This document shows, piece after piece, positions 46,778 to 55,712 of a stretch of 64,000 nucleotides of DNA. The notes below the pieces were generated by a model. It ran no database searches, was not told the DNA's origin, and saw nothing but the letters and a program-made list of their open reading frames with translations. How positions within the stretch are numbered: position 1 is the first letter of the stretch; each line of letters begins with the position of its first letter. Origin of the DNA: a virus; the IMG/VR virus record IMGVR_UViG_3300038441_001119, positions 1 to 64,000 of that record; one strand, written 5' to 3'. The translations under genes were made by a program, and so were the position numbers.

Positions 46778-48148
46778 TTATACCTGACCGGGTTCGGATC
46801 TCCAGCTCAAATTAGGAAGCAGGTGTTTCCACGTTTCGTAAATGGATTTATTCTTGTGGTAGGAGTTAGGAAGCAATATCGCCTTACGTCCTGCTACGAG
46901 GGCGGAGATAGCGAAGTGCAGACAGTCTGTTTCCACCTCCCTATACCTAGCTGCACTCCTGACGTAATCCATAGCAGTCTTCATTCCGAGCCGGGGATCA
47001 TTCTTAGGGTGCGACGGAAAGAAGGATTCTATATCGTCACGTAAGAAGACGCCCTTTTCATTAGGAGGGTCAGGGAACTTCAGAAGTGGGATGGAGAACG
47101 CGAAGTCCGGGACAATACGTGTGTCTTTGTGTTTGGACATATCAAACGAGGTCTGCTCCCGTACAAACAGAATGTCCGCCAGATCCAGATGCGGGCGGTA
47201 CTCTTCGATAGTCTGCGGAAACACGATCACCTTCTTGCCTAGCGGTTTGACAGCCTTAGCCAGTCCAACAAGGATATGATCATGGTTCCAACTTCCTGAG
47301 ACACCTCCACCTCCCCCGTATGCATAAATGTCAGCTTGAGGGAGGTTCGTAGATGTCTTGGAATCATAGATACCGTGTTCAATCCCATTACGTTTGAACA
47401 GGGAAACCATACCTTCAACTATAAGGTCATCCCCTACATTACCGGGAGGTTTGATTACTACGACCGACTTACCTCTGAGTTCTTTCAGTAGAGGTTCGAA
47501 GTTACTATCTGGGACCAGTACATCGTCAGCGTTCAAGGAACGGGGCGGCATGTACTCGCCGGTTCGGTCGGAGAAGCCCTCCACCGTTGAGAAGTACATC
47601 TTGGGTAGGCGCAGGATTCTTGTACCTACATCTTTGCACGCGAGAGCAATAAGCTGCTCGTAGCATACTGCTTTAGCTTTGAGGGGTTTGGTGGCTGCGT
47701 TCTCGTAGGCAGCTAACAGCCATCCATTACTCTTAAGTAGGGGAGCATCATACAACACCGCTTGAGTTCCATGATATGGAAGAAAGACTTCATAGAACCC
47801 GGTACCCGTGGAAACCGAGTACAGCACTTCAGCACCCAGCAAGAAGATACCTTCGCCTTCAGGAGCTTCAAAAGTCAGTGTCTTAAGTTCCTCCACGTTC
47901 TGCGGTAGAGCATCATCCTCCAAAACAAGGACCATTCCTTTGGCTTCTTTAACTGCCTTGAGGTGGCTTAGCGAACACCCACGAATAGCACGAGCTGTCC
48001 TGTCCATTTCCCAGTCTGGGGTAATGGCATTCATAATCCGTGATTTGGGAAAGATCTTTCGAACCTCTGCAATAGCTGGCTCGCGGTCTACTCGTGTAGG
48101 AGAGTGGATGATTACGACTTCGCACTCCTGTAAAGAAATAAGGCTCAT
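46778..48148 (-). CDS. Fusion of GT25 glycosyltransferase and polysaccharide pyruvyltransferase
   Basis: 456 residues. The N-terminal half (to about 205) has GCSLSHLKAVKEAKG followed by MVLVLEDDALP, the signature of family-25 glycosyltransferases that extend lipooligosaccharides. The C-terminal half (about 215-456) has GNVGDDLIVEGMVSLFKRNG, ADIYAYGGGGGVSG, VFPQTIEEY and IVPDFAFSIP, typical of polysaccharide pyruvyltransferases (PssM/CsaB type). The start codon is inside the hairpin at 48140-48181. It lies between tail genes, so it may modify virion proteins or host glycans. Confidence 0.78.
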   Translation of the reverse strand: MSLISLQECEVVIIHSPTRVDREPAIAEVRKIFPKSRIMNAITPDWEMDRTARAIRGCSLSHLKAVKEAKGMVLVLEDDALPQNVEELKTLTFEAPEGEGIFLLGAEVLYSVSTGTGFYEVFLPYHGTQAVLYDAPLLKSNGWLLAAYENAATKPLKAKAVCYEQLIALACKDVGTRILRLPKMYFSTVEGFSDRTGEYMPPRSLNADDVLVPDSNFEPLLKELRGKSVVVIKPPGNVGDDLIVEGMVSLFKRNGIEHGIYDSKTSTNLPQADIYAYGGGGGVSGSWNHDHILVGLAKAVKPLGKKVIVFPQTIEEYRPHLDLADILFVREQTSFDMSKHKDTRIVPDFAFSIPLLKFPDPPNEKGVFLRDDIESFFPSHPKNDPRLGMKTAMDYVRSAARYREVETDCLHFAISALVAGRKAILLPNSYHKNKSIYETWKHLLPNLSWRSEPGQV

Positions 48149-48181
48149 TGCTGGAGCAACTAAACCCCAGCAATGAGCCTT
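48140..48181 (-). terminator. Hairpin spanning the next start codon
   Basis: 15-bp stem AAGGCTCATTGCTGG/CCAGCAATGAGCCTT after the tail protein gene; the second arm contains the ATG of 46778-48148. The following bases (ATTTCTTTA) are a weak T-tract. It could be a terminator, a translational gate, or both. Confidence 0.6.
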
Positions 48182-48200
48182 GTGTCAACTTTATTTATGA

Positions 48201-51200
48201 TTAACCCCTCAGGTCATTCAAGTAGTCCATCAGATGTGCGTCAATGGTATCAAGAGATGCCGCTACTGCGTAAACATCTCCTTTGAAGAACCTGCTGGAG
48301 GTACCATCTATGTAACCGCCCACAGAGCTACCCATAGTCGGAGTGTTGAATGTACCGGCTCTGGAGTAGCGGGGAACCAGGTCGTTAACGTATACATAGG
48401 CTTGGCTACTACCATTCTTCATAGCAATAACCCCTCCGTCCTCTAGATTCACCGTAGTGGACATCCACTCCAGTGCATCATGTATACAGACACCGTAGGA
48501 GCCGGGAACATCAAACGAACTTCCTGCAGCACCGGAGCCAATAGACCAGCCAGTACCCAGCCCTCCATTACTGAAGGCAGAGCCTCCGGAATCGCTGTCA
48601 GGTCTGCAGACCACATAGGTCGTCAAATCTGTAGAGTTATCAGCGAGCGTAGTATTGGAGATAAGGATCTTTCTGGTACCTCCGGGGAAATTAACCACAG
48701 GAACACCGTAACGGAACCTAAGTGTTGGGCGCTGAGATGAATCCGGAGCTGTATACACTAGGCCAGATGAGGTCAATACGTCTTTCCACACGTAGATAGG
48801 ATCTCCATCTTCCATTGCTGGAATGGTCATAGCAGCGTCTTGATAGAGACCTAATGGGACATTGTCGCCATTGTGAGTCTGCAGACGAAGCTGATACGAT
48901 GGAGGCGGTCTAAGGGAGTGGGAGTGCTGCGCTACTTTCTGCAGATCTGCGAATGATAGGTATGCAGTACCTGCGAAGTACCCCGTTCCTTTATGCGTAG
49001 AAATGGAATATCCCGCTCCTCCGCTAATATCCGTACCATGCACAGCAAGTTCCAGATTACCAAGTGAAGCAGAGAAGGGAGAACTTAGTGTACCTGTGGT
49101 TTCGATATTGGACGTGGGGGTAATGGTGACCTGCCTAACGCTAGTTCCATTCCACGTCACGGCTACCGTATTCCATTTATTAGCAGTTACAGCTTGCGCG
49201 TTAACCGGACCGGTCACACCGATGTGCCCAAGGCCATAGATATTAGTAGTATTATCGCGACATAGGGCGGCTCCCCCGCTGCTGACTCCAAGCAATGTAC
49301 CATAGGGCGCGGTTTCTTCGGCAAGGAATGTGGCCACCAAGAAACCTGATGAGTTGATGCTGGTGGCTGGGAGGTCTGTAACCATACGAACTGTACCCCC
49401 GGTCATTGCTAGCACCGGAGTACCGTTGATGTAGTCAACTGATGGGCGTTTACCTGCGTCGGTCTGCGTTCCAACACCATCAATACCGCTCCAAGTATGT
49501 ACAAGATCCCCATCAGCAACTGCAGGAGTCTCACCTGAGTCTTTCCTCATTTTATACGGGAAAGGCGTTCTATCTCCCAAATGCGATTGAAGTCTGAGAC
49601 TAAAATCAATATCTACGATAGGGTCCACCGGAATCTGCGATCCAAGGTAATTACGAATGACTGTACGGTCGCCGTCCAGAGTATCCGATGCGCGGCTGAC
49701 GAAGATTACTTCTCGCACAGTACCGGACCATGTGGAGGGGCGGGAGTCTCCTATAACAGGATCCTCTCCTAAGGCAAACGTATTGTCACCAGTGGCGTGA
49801 AGTAACGTACTGTTCAACCAAGCTTTCCAATAACCATTCTTACTGGAGACTTCATATATGTACCAGTCCGACAGGACGGTGGAGGGGTTGCCAACAACCT
49901 TCCTTACATTACTGGCAAAATCATCATAGATTATCCCGTCCAGATATGGCATATGGCCACCATATTCCGCACCATTTCCTACATCACCAATTAGACCTCC
50001 ATCGCCGGTTCCGATCACTGGTGGATCAAGGTTGTTCTTTGCCAAGACAAATACGGACAGCTCTGAATATCCTTCTCCTTCAAAGGTTGGTAAATGGAGG
50101 CGGTCGCCAACTCCATCAAATCTTACACCAGTTTCATACAACGTCGGTGCAGAACCTACAGTATCAGATGTACCGGCACCGGCAAGTGTTCCACGGTTAG
50201 GCCACGACATGACAGACGCTCCGATACCGTCAAGGTCAGTATAGCGATATCGTGCGACAACGTCTGGCACGTTGACAATAGGATCCGTGTAGTTGTGGAA
50301 CGATCTGAGGTCCACAACTTCAGGAAGATAGTACGTAGCAATACCTGCGGCTGCGTCTACAGCTGAGATGATAGCTTCCCAGTCACGATTGTAGTAGTAG
50401 GGACCTCTGTGAGGGTAGTACCAATGACTCAGCAATACCAGCTCTCCATTTACAGGGATTACAGAGGGACCTCCAGAATCTCCCGCAACAGGATAGCGGA
50501 AGAAGGGGGACAGATTGTCTCCGGACAAGGTTCCATATGTAGCACTGGTAATGGAATCATCTAGATACTCCAGAGTATAAACAGCTGCCTCTCCAAATTG
50601 ATTCCTACCAAACGTATGAACGCCCCACTCGGTCTTCCTGAGGTAGTCACCAAGGTTGTCAGGCGGAATCAGTAGAGGCTTGATGACAGATGGTAAATCC
50701 TCGTTGAGTGCGGCTATGGCAATGTCAGTTCCCGGAACGAAGTAGGTTGCCAAGACTGTTCTATCGTAGACATCATCATCAGCACTTACAAACCTTACAG
50801 TGCTGCCTGTAGGGAATGGATTGCCGTAGTGGACTGCTCCGACAATATGCCGAGGGGTAATGAGATTGGCAGCCGATGTTTGACCCCACACGGAGTTCCA
50901 CACTGCCATACCTGACATACCGGCTGCAAAATCAGCACACCACACATCAGTATTACGGACATAGGACGCCTCCGTATGGGCAGCGGAAGAAAATATCTTC
51001 CACGTAGTCGGACTGACTGTTAGCCCTTCGGTTCTACCATCGATTTCGTCAAAGATATGCTTTGCGAGGGATCCGTCAGCCCACCTCGAAAAGGTATATG
51101 TTTCCGCAGGATCCAGTAGCTCTACATTGACCGTGAACTTCTGGGTCCTTGGTCCTGTGTAAGCCATAATCTCCGCTGCACCATCAGATACATACGTGAT

Positions 51201-51455
51201 ATTTCCTTCCGCGTCCACTGTGGCAATGGAAGGATCCAGACTGGCGAAGGTACCGTTGTTACCGAACCCCCTAGGTACGAGAACGCCTTCCTTATAGTAG
51301 GAAGCACCTTCATGCGCCCAGAGAACAGCGTCCTCTTGTACCTCTTCAGTAGTACTACCGGGGTCTGCAATGCGTTGGGTGTACTGCAAAGCGTACCCAT
51401 CATTGGGCAGCTTGCCTACAAGATAATGCGAACTAGAGCTGTCACCGACAATCAT
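48201..51455 (-). CDS. Tail protein with trypsin-like protease and LamG modules
   Basis: 1084 residues. After a short N-terminal part, a Big2-like Ig domain (about 60-115, ATVDAEGNITYVSDG), then a chymotrypsin-fold region (about 150-370) with LITPRHIVGAVHYG (His209), GTDIAIAAL (Asp244) and VAGDSGGPS (Ser327), i.e. a complete H-D-S triad in the right order and spacing. Three LamG-like modules follow, two of them opening with LRLQ(S/T)H(L/N)GD. The last is almost identical to the one in 2371-4698. Probable tail spike or fibre that might cut host surface or its own protein. Confidence 0.8.
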   Translation of the reverse strand: MIVGDSSSSHYLVGKLPNDGYALQYTQRIADPGSTTEEVQEDAVLWAHEGASYYKEGVLVPRGFGNNGTFASLDPSIATVDAEGNITYVSDGAAEIMAYTGPRTQKFTVNVELLDPAETYTFSRWADGSLAKHIFDEIDGRTEGLTVSPTTWKIFSSAAHTEASYVRNTDVWCADFAAGMSGMAVWNSVWGQTSAANLITPRHIVGAVHYGNPFPTGSTVRFVSADDDVYDRTVLATYFVPGTDIAIAALNEDLPSVIKPLLIPPDNLGDYLRKTEWGVHTFGRNQFGEAAVYTLEYLDDSITSATYGTLSGDNLSPFFRYPVAGDSGGPSVIPVNGELVLLSHWYYPHRGPYYYNRDWEAIISAVDAAAGIATYYLPEVVDLRSFHNYTDPIVNVPDVVARYRYTDLDGIGASVMSWPNRGTLAGAGTSDTVGSAPTLYETGVRFDGVGDRLHLPTFEGEGYSELSVFVLAKNNLDPPVIGTGDGGLIGDVGNGAEYGGHMPYLDGIIYDDFASNVRKVVGNPSTVLSDWYIYEVSSKNGYWKAWLNSTLLHATGDNTFALGEDPVIGDSRPSTWSGTVREVIFVSRASDTLDGDRTVIRNYLGSQIPVDPIVDIDFSLRLQSHLGDRTPFPYKMRKDSGETPAVADGDLVHTWSGIDGVGTQTDAGKRPSVDYINGTPVLAMTGGTVRMVTDLPATSINSSGFLVATFLAEETAPYGTLLGVSSGGAALCRDNTTNIYGLGHIGVTGPVNAQAVTANKWNTVAVTWNGTSVRQVTITPTSNIETTGTLSSPFSASLGNLELAVHGTDISGGAGYSISTHKGTGYFAGTAYLSFADLQKVAQHSHSLRPPPSYQLRLQTHNGDNVPLGLYQDAAMTIPAMEDGDPIYVWKDVLTSSGLVYTAPDSSQRPTLRFRYGVPVVNFPGGTRKILISNTTLADNSTDLTTYVVCRPDSDSGGSAFSNGGLGTGWSIGSGAAGSSFDVPGSYGVCIHDALEWMSTTVNLEDGGVIAMKNGSSQAYVYVNDLVPRYSRAGTFNTPTMGSSVGGYIDGTSSRFFKGDVYAVAASLDTIDAHLMDYLNDLRG

Positions 51456-53263
51456 TACGAAGAAGCATACATTAGGGTAGCACCGTTACAAGCAAGAAGC
51501 AGAGCCGAGGCGGACCCCAGAGCAACGGAATCATTTATTTTGAAAACAACAGAACGGGGATCGTTCACTGTAGATTCGGTGTAGAATCCGGTGTATACCA
51601 CATTGTGAGGAAATATCTCCCGCATATAATGGTTTACCTGCCCATAGTAACCCGGACCGGACGCATTGAATACAACCTCCGTGTTGTAATTGTATGTATC
51701 GAATTCTATAACACCGGTTCCACCTGCCGATACCGGCGAGTACGATTGGTTGATCGTAACTTTATCTGCATTCAGCGGCAGCGTAACTATCCCGTCGATG
51801 AGGTTCAGGTAATCTACGTAGTCAGGGTGACTTGAAAGCGTATAGATCTGATGACCGCGCCAAGGAAGCTCACCAGCCACCGTGACCCCATCTCCCATAC
51901 CAGTACAGTAGTTGAAATAAGGCACAGTGAACAGCTCACCTGCAGCAGGTACGTCCGTGCTAAGATCACCGTACGGGATCTCGCGGGGCTTCAGCCCAGC
52001 AACAGGCCACTCCCCATCAAAGTTAAGACGGGGAACTTTGGCAATGGAAGCAACATCCTTGATACCGATAACGTCAGGCTGATCAACCAAGAACAACACT
52101 TGTCCATTGTTGAGCTTGTTGAAGTATAGGCGAGGATTAGTGAAATTAGCGGGGGCGGGAGCCGTACCCCCCGAAATCCACGTCCAGTTGCCTCCGGGGC
52201 TGTCCACGTTAGGACCTCCACCGACACGTCTCCACAAACGGTGATCAGGGAACCCGAGGGTTCCCAATGGGTTTTCATATAGAAGTTCCCATGCACTATT
52301 GACGCTGGACCAAGTCATACTGACGCCGCCGAAAAATTCGTGAACAGGGGTGCCGTTTTTATAATAGGCCAGCTTGCCGTTAACGATGTCACCGTTAGTG
52401 TACCACTCTCCCCAGAAGTAATAATCTTCCGGCAACATGTTACGAGAAGGGTACACCCAAAACGAGTCCCAGTAAGCTGTGGGATCTTCAGGCTCTTCCT
52501 CTAATTGAATAGCCGTTCTGGAACGTGTTTCGACCATCCTGAGTACAGTAGTCGAAGTTGTAGCAGTGCTGTTTTCTGCAAAGGGCTGTGGTTGATAACC
52601 GGAGAACCACCCGATGTCGCCTTCCATGATCATGGCGGCGGAACCTCCGTGAAGAGTGTTACTGATCTTCACCACAGGATATGTGTTGTTAGCAGTAGAG
52701 CCGGTGAAGGTCGTAACCTGTCCAGTCGTAGTGGTATGCTGCGCGTTAGCCAGTGGTGCCTTCAGAGCAAGGTCCGAGACAAGGTTAACTACGGTCGACT
52801 GATCTTGAGTACCGGTGTGATTGGAACGGGCAAGCAGGGAAGCGTTGTCAAGGTTAGCGGTAGCACCCGGAGAAATGTTGGAAAGCTTGATATGCTCCGC
52901 GGAAGTCATGAAGCCCGATTGAAGACTGTCCACGTAAGCATGGGCAGATCCTCCAGCTCCTATATGACTGCTCAATGAAGACGACACGAAAGACAGTTCG
53001 TCTGTAAGAACGGACACATCAGTAGAAAGATCTGAGACTTCTGTCGTAAGATCATCCACGGCATCTTCAAACCCGACTATGTCTGATGATTTGGCAAGTT
53101 CAGCCCATCCACCATCCGTCGGAAACTTATAGTAAATACGATTACCGTCCGATGCAGTCTGTCCAAAGTCTCCCGGAGTTTCAGGATCAACATTAGACGG
53201 AATACCAAAGTAAGGGTCTGGAATACCATTCCCGAAAGGGTTAGTTACAACGAAATCCGACAT
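51455..53263 (-). CDS. Tail fibre/baseplate adaptor protein
   Basis: 602 residues. The N-terminal GDFGQTASDGNRIYYKFPTD and the repeat-like SGFMTSAEHIKLSNISPGAT (typical 'FMTAADKTKLDGIAAGATAN' of phage fibres) precede a large beta-rich body with aromatic patches. The stop overlaps the start of the protease tail gene. First gene of the tail-fibre block; the 613-base non-coding interval lies upstream. Confidence 0.75.
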   Translation of the reverse strand: MSDFVVTNPFGNGIPDPYFGIPSNVDPETPGDFGQTASDGNRIYYKFPTDGGWAELAKSSDIVGFEDAVDDLTTEVSDLSTDVSVLTDELSFVSSSLSSHIGAGGSAHAYVDSLQSGFMTSAEHIKLSNISPGATANLDNASLLARSNHTGTQDQSTVVNLVSDLALKAPLANAQHTTTTGQVTTFTGSTANNTYPVVKISNTLHGGSAAMIMEGDIGWFSGYQPQPFAENSTATTSTTVLRMVETRSRTAIQLEEEPEDPTAYWDSFWVYPSRNMLPEDYYFWGEWYTNGDIVNGKLAYYKNGTPVHEFFGGVSMTWSSVNSAWELLYENPLGTLGFPDHRLWRRVGGGPNVDSPGGNWTWISGGTAPAPANFTNPRLYFNKLNNGQVLFLVDQPDVIGIKDVASIAKVPRLNFDGEWPVAGLKPREIPYGDLSTDVPAAGELFTVPYFNYCTGMGDGVTVAGELPWRGHQIYTLSSHPDYVDYLNLIDGIVTLPLNADKVTINQSYSPVSAGGTGVIEFDTYNYNTEVVFNASGPGYYGQVNHYMREIFPHNVVYTGFYTESTVNDPRSVVFKINDSVALGSASALLLACNGATLMYASS

Positions 53264-53303
53264 ATCAGTACGGTAATTATAGTCTATGTAACTACTTACG
53301 GAA

Positions 53304-53332
53304 AGTAGAAATCTACCACGTAGATTTCTACT
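53304..53332. repeat. 13-bp inverted repeat
   Basis: AGTAGAAATCTAC-CAC-GTAGATTTCTACT, a perfect 13-bp dyad with a 3-base spacer, about 40 bases upstream of the fibre gene. TATAAT 30 bases further towards the gene (ATAGACTATAATTACC, 53272-53287) could be the -10 of a promoter overlapping it. A candidate operator or RNA hairpin. Confidence 0.55.
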
Positions 53333-53462
53333 AGCAAATTATTTTTAGGCAGACCTGTCCTTAAACCCTTTGGCTATTTTTGTTTTAGCAGTCGCTTTGT
53401 CCTTGGTCTTCGTTTCGCCATCCTCTGTCCTGTTACTTTATCACCTTCACTTTCATCTAGCC

Positions 53463-53610
53463 TCTGCGCGAGTAGCGAGCGAGAGAGAGCGGAAGCGGCG
53501 TTAGGCCGCGATGCGCAGGGCGTTATCCGTCGCAGACTTCGTCTGGCGACACGTTGTCGACTCTAAATCGACTTTTGGGGGCCCCGAGGCGATGCCTCAC
53601 CCCTCAAAAG
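53463..53610 (-). ncRNA. GC-rich multi-hairpin element
   Basis: At least four hairpins in series: CTGCGC/GCGCAG with an inner GCGGC-GTTAG-GCCGC (53463-53518), GTCGC...GCGAC with inner AGAC/GTCT (53529-53550), GTCGA-CTCTAAA-TCGAC (53556-53572), and CTTTTGGGG...CCCCTCAAAAG with inner GAGGC-GAT-GCCTC (53572-53610). It is sharply more GC-rich than its AT-rich flanks. It lies downstream of the consensus promoter at 53758, so a structured RNA is likely; an origin or packaging site is possible. Confidence 0.5.
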
Positions 53611-53757
53611 CTCGATTTTTAAAAGGGTTATTTTTAATTGTGTCCCCTTTGTAGACAGTATAGAGAACACTTACATTGTTTGAACTTAATTACATTTTGT
53701 TTGTAACCTCTTTACTGGAGCAGAAACATTGTAAGCATTTTCTCTTGGAATACAGAT

Positions 53758-53785
53758 ATTATACCATAACTTATTTCCATGTCAA
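53758..53785 (-). promoter_or_regulatory. Consensus sigma70 promoter
   Basis: TTGACA-16 bases-TATAAT, with TG one base before the -10 box, all exact matches. It reads leftward into the GC-rich element and the fibre operon and lacks the phage TATATA motif. It is the only full host-type promoter I found in the window. Confidence 0.8.
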
Positions 53786-53807
53786 GGAAAAAAGTGAGTA
53801 CAAGGAG

Positions 53808-53861
53808 ATAAAAAAAAGATGTATCTCTGTAAGATACTCTGGGTGAATATCTTACAGAGAT
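53808..53861 (-). terminator. Intrinsic terminator
   Basis: Stem ATCTCTGTAAGATA/TATCTTACAGAGAT followed by ACATCTTTTTTTTATC. Closes the gene ending at 53877. Confidence 0.92.
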
Positions 53862-53876
53862 GAAAAAAGTATGAAA

Positions 53877-54860
53877 TTAGATCAGAAGATTCTCCTGAGT
53901 GATAGCTTTGATCAGTTTTTCAACTGTAGGATTATCCTCCTTATATTTCTGAATGATCTGTTCATCCATGTAGTCAGGATTTTTTCTTCCTGTATAACAG
54001 TGGAATTTGTTATGTAGAAATGCTTTGTTATCCTTATACCTTCCATGGTCTGGTAAACATGAAGCCAAGGAAATAGCCACGTGTGGATGCTTCTTAATCA
54101 GCTTCAAACTGGCAGCCATATACTTTGCGTATCTCTTGCTCATGTATACTGGTCTGTCCTTGTTCTCCATGTATACCAGAGCCAAAGCATGTCTGTTCTC
54201 CAGATTCAGGAAACCAATGGAGAAAGTCTTCCACCATTGTTTAAGGTAAACATAAGTAGAGAGACCAAGAGCCATTCCCATAATGCTGCCCACATCCTTT
54301 GGAGAAGTGTGCGCTAGAGCGCCGGTTTGATTCGCAAGTGCCGCGACCCCCAGTACGAATACAGGATATGGGATGGCGATATTGGTGAGATTTTTCTTAA
54401 CCCATTTCTCCAGTATCGTCAGAGGTTGAAGGACATGCTTATCTAAGTAGGTTGTAATATATTTAGCGGTAAGATCGTTCATCCGCTCTTCGTCAATAGC
54501 TTGTCCGGGTGCCTCTTCCTTGCATTCTTCTTCCGCTTGTTTCAATGCTGATCTAACACAGAACCAGATCCTATCCTTCCCCGCTCTCGCACCGTGATTA
54601 GCTATACCTGTGCGAAGCAACCAGCCGGGAGGTCTTACAGTAAGTATACGTCCCAGTACGTTGAGGCTGATCACCGACAGGATCGGGATAGCCATCAGTT
54701 TCGGGTTAGCCATCTTGTCCTCCTGTCCAAACCACAGAACAAGCATCAGGATCAACCCAAGCATACTGCCTAGCATGATCGTAAGGCGTGAAACGTATTC
54801 TGGTGGAGCGCAGACCGAGTCTTTCAGGTCTGCTTGGTAGACTTTTGTATGTGGTTGCAT
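53877..54860 (-). CDS. Multi-span membrane protein
   Basis: 327 residues. Spans at about 24-44, 53-72, 160-180 and 187-207 with a soluble loop (about 90-150) containing Glu/Cys and a basic C-terminal domain rich in His, Tyr and Lys. Start overlaps the upstream stop by one base. No family recognised. Confidence 0.6.
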   Translation of the reverse strand: MQPHTKVYQADLKDSVCAPPEYVSRLTIMLGSMLGLILMLVLWFGQEDKMANPKLMAIPILSVISLNVLGRILTVRPPGWLLRTGIANHGARAGKDRIWFCVRSALKQAEEECKEEAPGQAIDEERMNDLTAKYITTYLDKHVLQPLTILEKWVKKNLTNIAIPYPVFVLGVAALANQTGALAHTSPKDVGSIMGMALGLSTYVYLKQWWKTFSIGFLNLENRHALALVYMENKDRPVYMSKRYAKYMAASLKLIKKHPHVAISLASCLPDHGRYKDNKAFLHNKFHCYTGRKNPDYMDEQIIQKYKEDNPTVEKLIKAITQENLLI

Positions 54861-55396
54861 TACTGTATGAATGTGTAGGTGGCTTTTGTGTAGTCCCCGT
54901 GCAGGGCTGCCAGTGGGGGTTCTGTTGGGATCTTGGGTTCTTCGAGGCGTTGCGTGGAAAGAAGGATACCCGTGTGAGGGCAGACATCTTCCAGACGGAT
55001 GGACAGGGCTGTAAGGAGGTGCTCTGTAGTCCGGTGTATTGTTGTTTCCACTGCGGTGGGTTCAAATGTGTTATCCAGCTGGAAATCCAGAATACCATGC
55101 TCGGTAACCCACATCCTCATAATGTGCAGAACCATAGGTTCTCGGTACTCTTCGTACTCGCCGGTTATAACCTTCAGCAGTTTGCGGAACGGGTGCAGCT
55201 TCCTCCAATCATTCAGATTTCCAACGTGCAGGTTGGTGGCCAGCTCATTGAGAGTGATCAGAGTCTCGGATATTGTACGAACCCATCCGATAGGTATGAA
55301 GTCCGGAGTAGTCAGCAACGATATCCGGTGGTTGTGTTCCAATTGATTGTTGAATAGAACGACAGCGCCGTTCTCAGGAGGGGTTGGTTTAGACAT
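54860..55396 (-). CDS. Unknown 178-residue protein
   Basis: Alpha/beta protein with Trp, His and Leu-rich helices (LITLNELATNLHVGNLNDW). No motif recognised. Heads a two-gene unit after the terminator at 55404. Confidence 0.55.
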   Translation of the reverse strand: MSKPTPPENGAVVLFNNQLEHNHRISLLTTPDFIPIGWVRTISETLITLNELATNLHVGNLNDWRKLHPFRKLLKVITGEYEEYREPMVLHIMRMWVTEHGILDFQLDNTFEPTAVETTIHRTTEHLLTALSIRLEDVCPHTGILLSTQRLEEPKIPTEPPLAALHGDYTKATYTFIQ

Positions 55397-55403
55397 GTGT
55401 GAA

Positions 55404-55441
55404 ATAAAAGGAAAAAGCCCGGAGGGTTCCCTCCGGGCTTT
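55404..55441 (-). terminator. Intrinsic terminator
   Basis: Stem AAAGCCCGGAGGG-AAC-CCTCCGGGCTTT followed by TTCCTTTTATTTC. Confidence 0.9.
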
Positions 55442-55443
55442 GG

Positions 55444-55710
55444 TCAGGGTGGTGTGGGTGGTCCAAAGTGACGCGAGAACAGATCCCTATTCTCAGGCCA
55501 CCTTGTTATCGCATGCATGCAGTCCTCGCAGTAGTACTTGTGTGTACCCCTGTTGTACCAGAAGATACCTTCCGTCGCTTGGCATGCCTTGCGGTAGCAT
55601 CTCTTACCAAGTTCTCCAGCATCAGGCATCCGCCCGTACTTGTCCAAGAGCTTGGGGTCGATGTCACCTTTCGGGATTTCATAATAAAGTGCGAGTGGAT
55701 GTTTGAACAT
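55444..55710 (-). CDS. Small Cys-rich protein
   Basis: 88 residues from ATG 55708-55710 (MFKHPLALYYEIPKGD). Cys pairs CYRKAC and CEDC with neighbouring His suggest a zinc site (treble-clef or HNH-like, although the HNH residues are not obvious). Overlaps the upstream stop by 2 bases. Confidence 0.55.
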   Translation of the reverse strand: MFKHPLALYYEIPKGDIDPKLLDKYGRMPDAGELGKRCYRKACQATEGIFWYNRGTHKYYCEDCMHAITRWPENRDLFSRHFGPPTPP

Positions 55711-55712
55711 GG

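Noticed and set aside
53304-53332. Resemblance to a Cas12a-type direct repeat (TCTAC...GTAGA)
   Set aside because: It is a single perfect dyad with no spaced repeats, no array and no cas gene nearby. The match is to a 5-bp stem only, so it is treated as an operator or hairpin.
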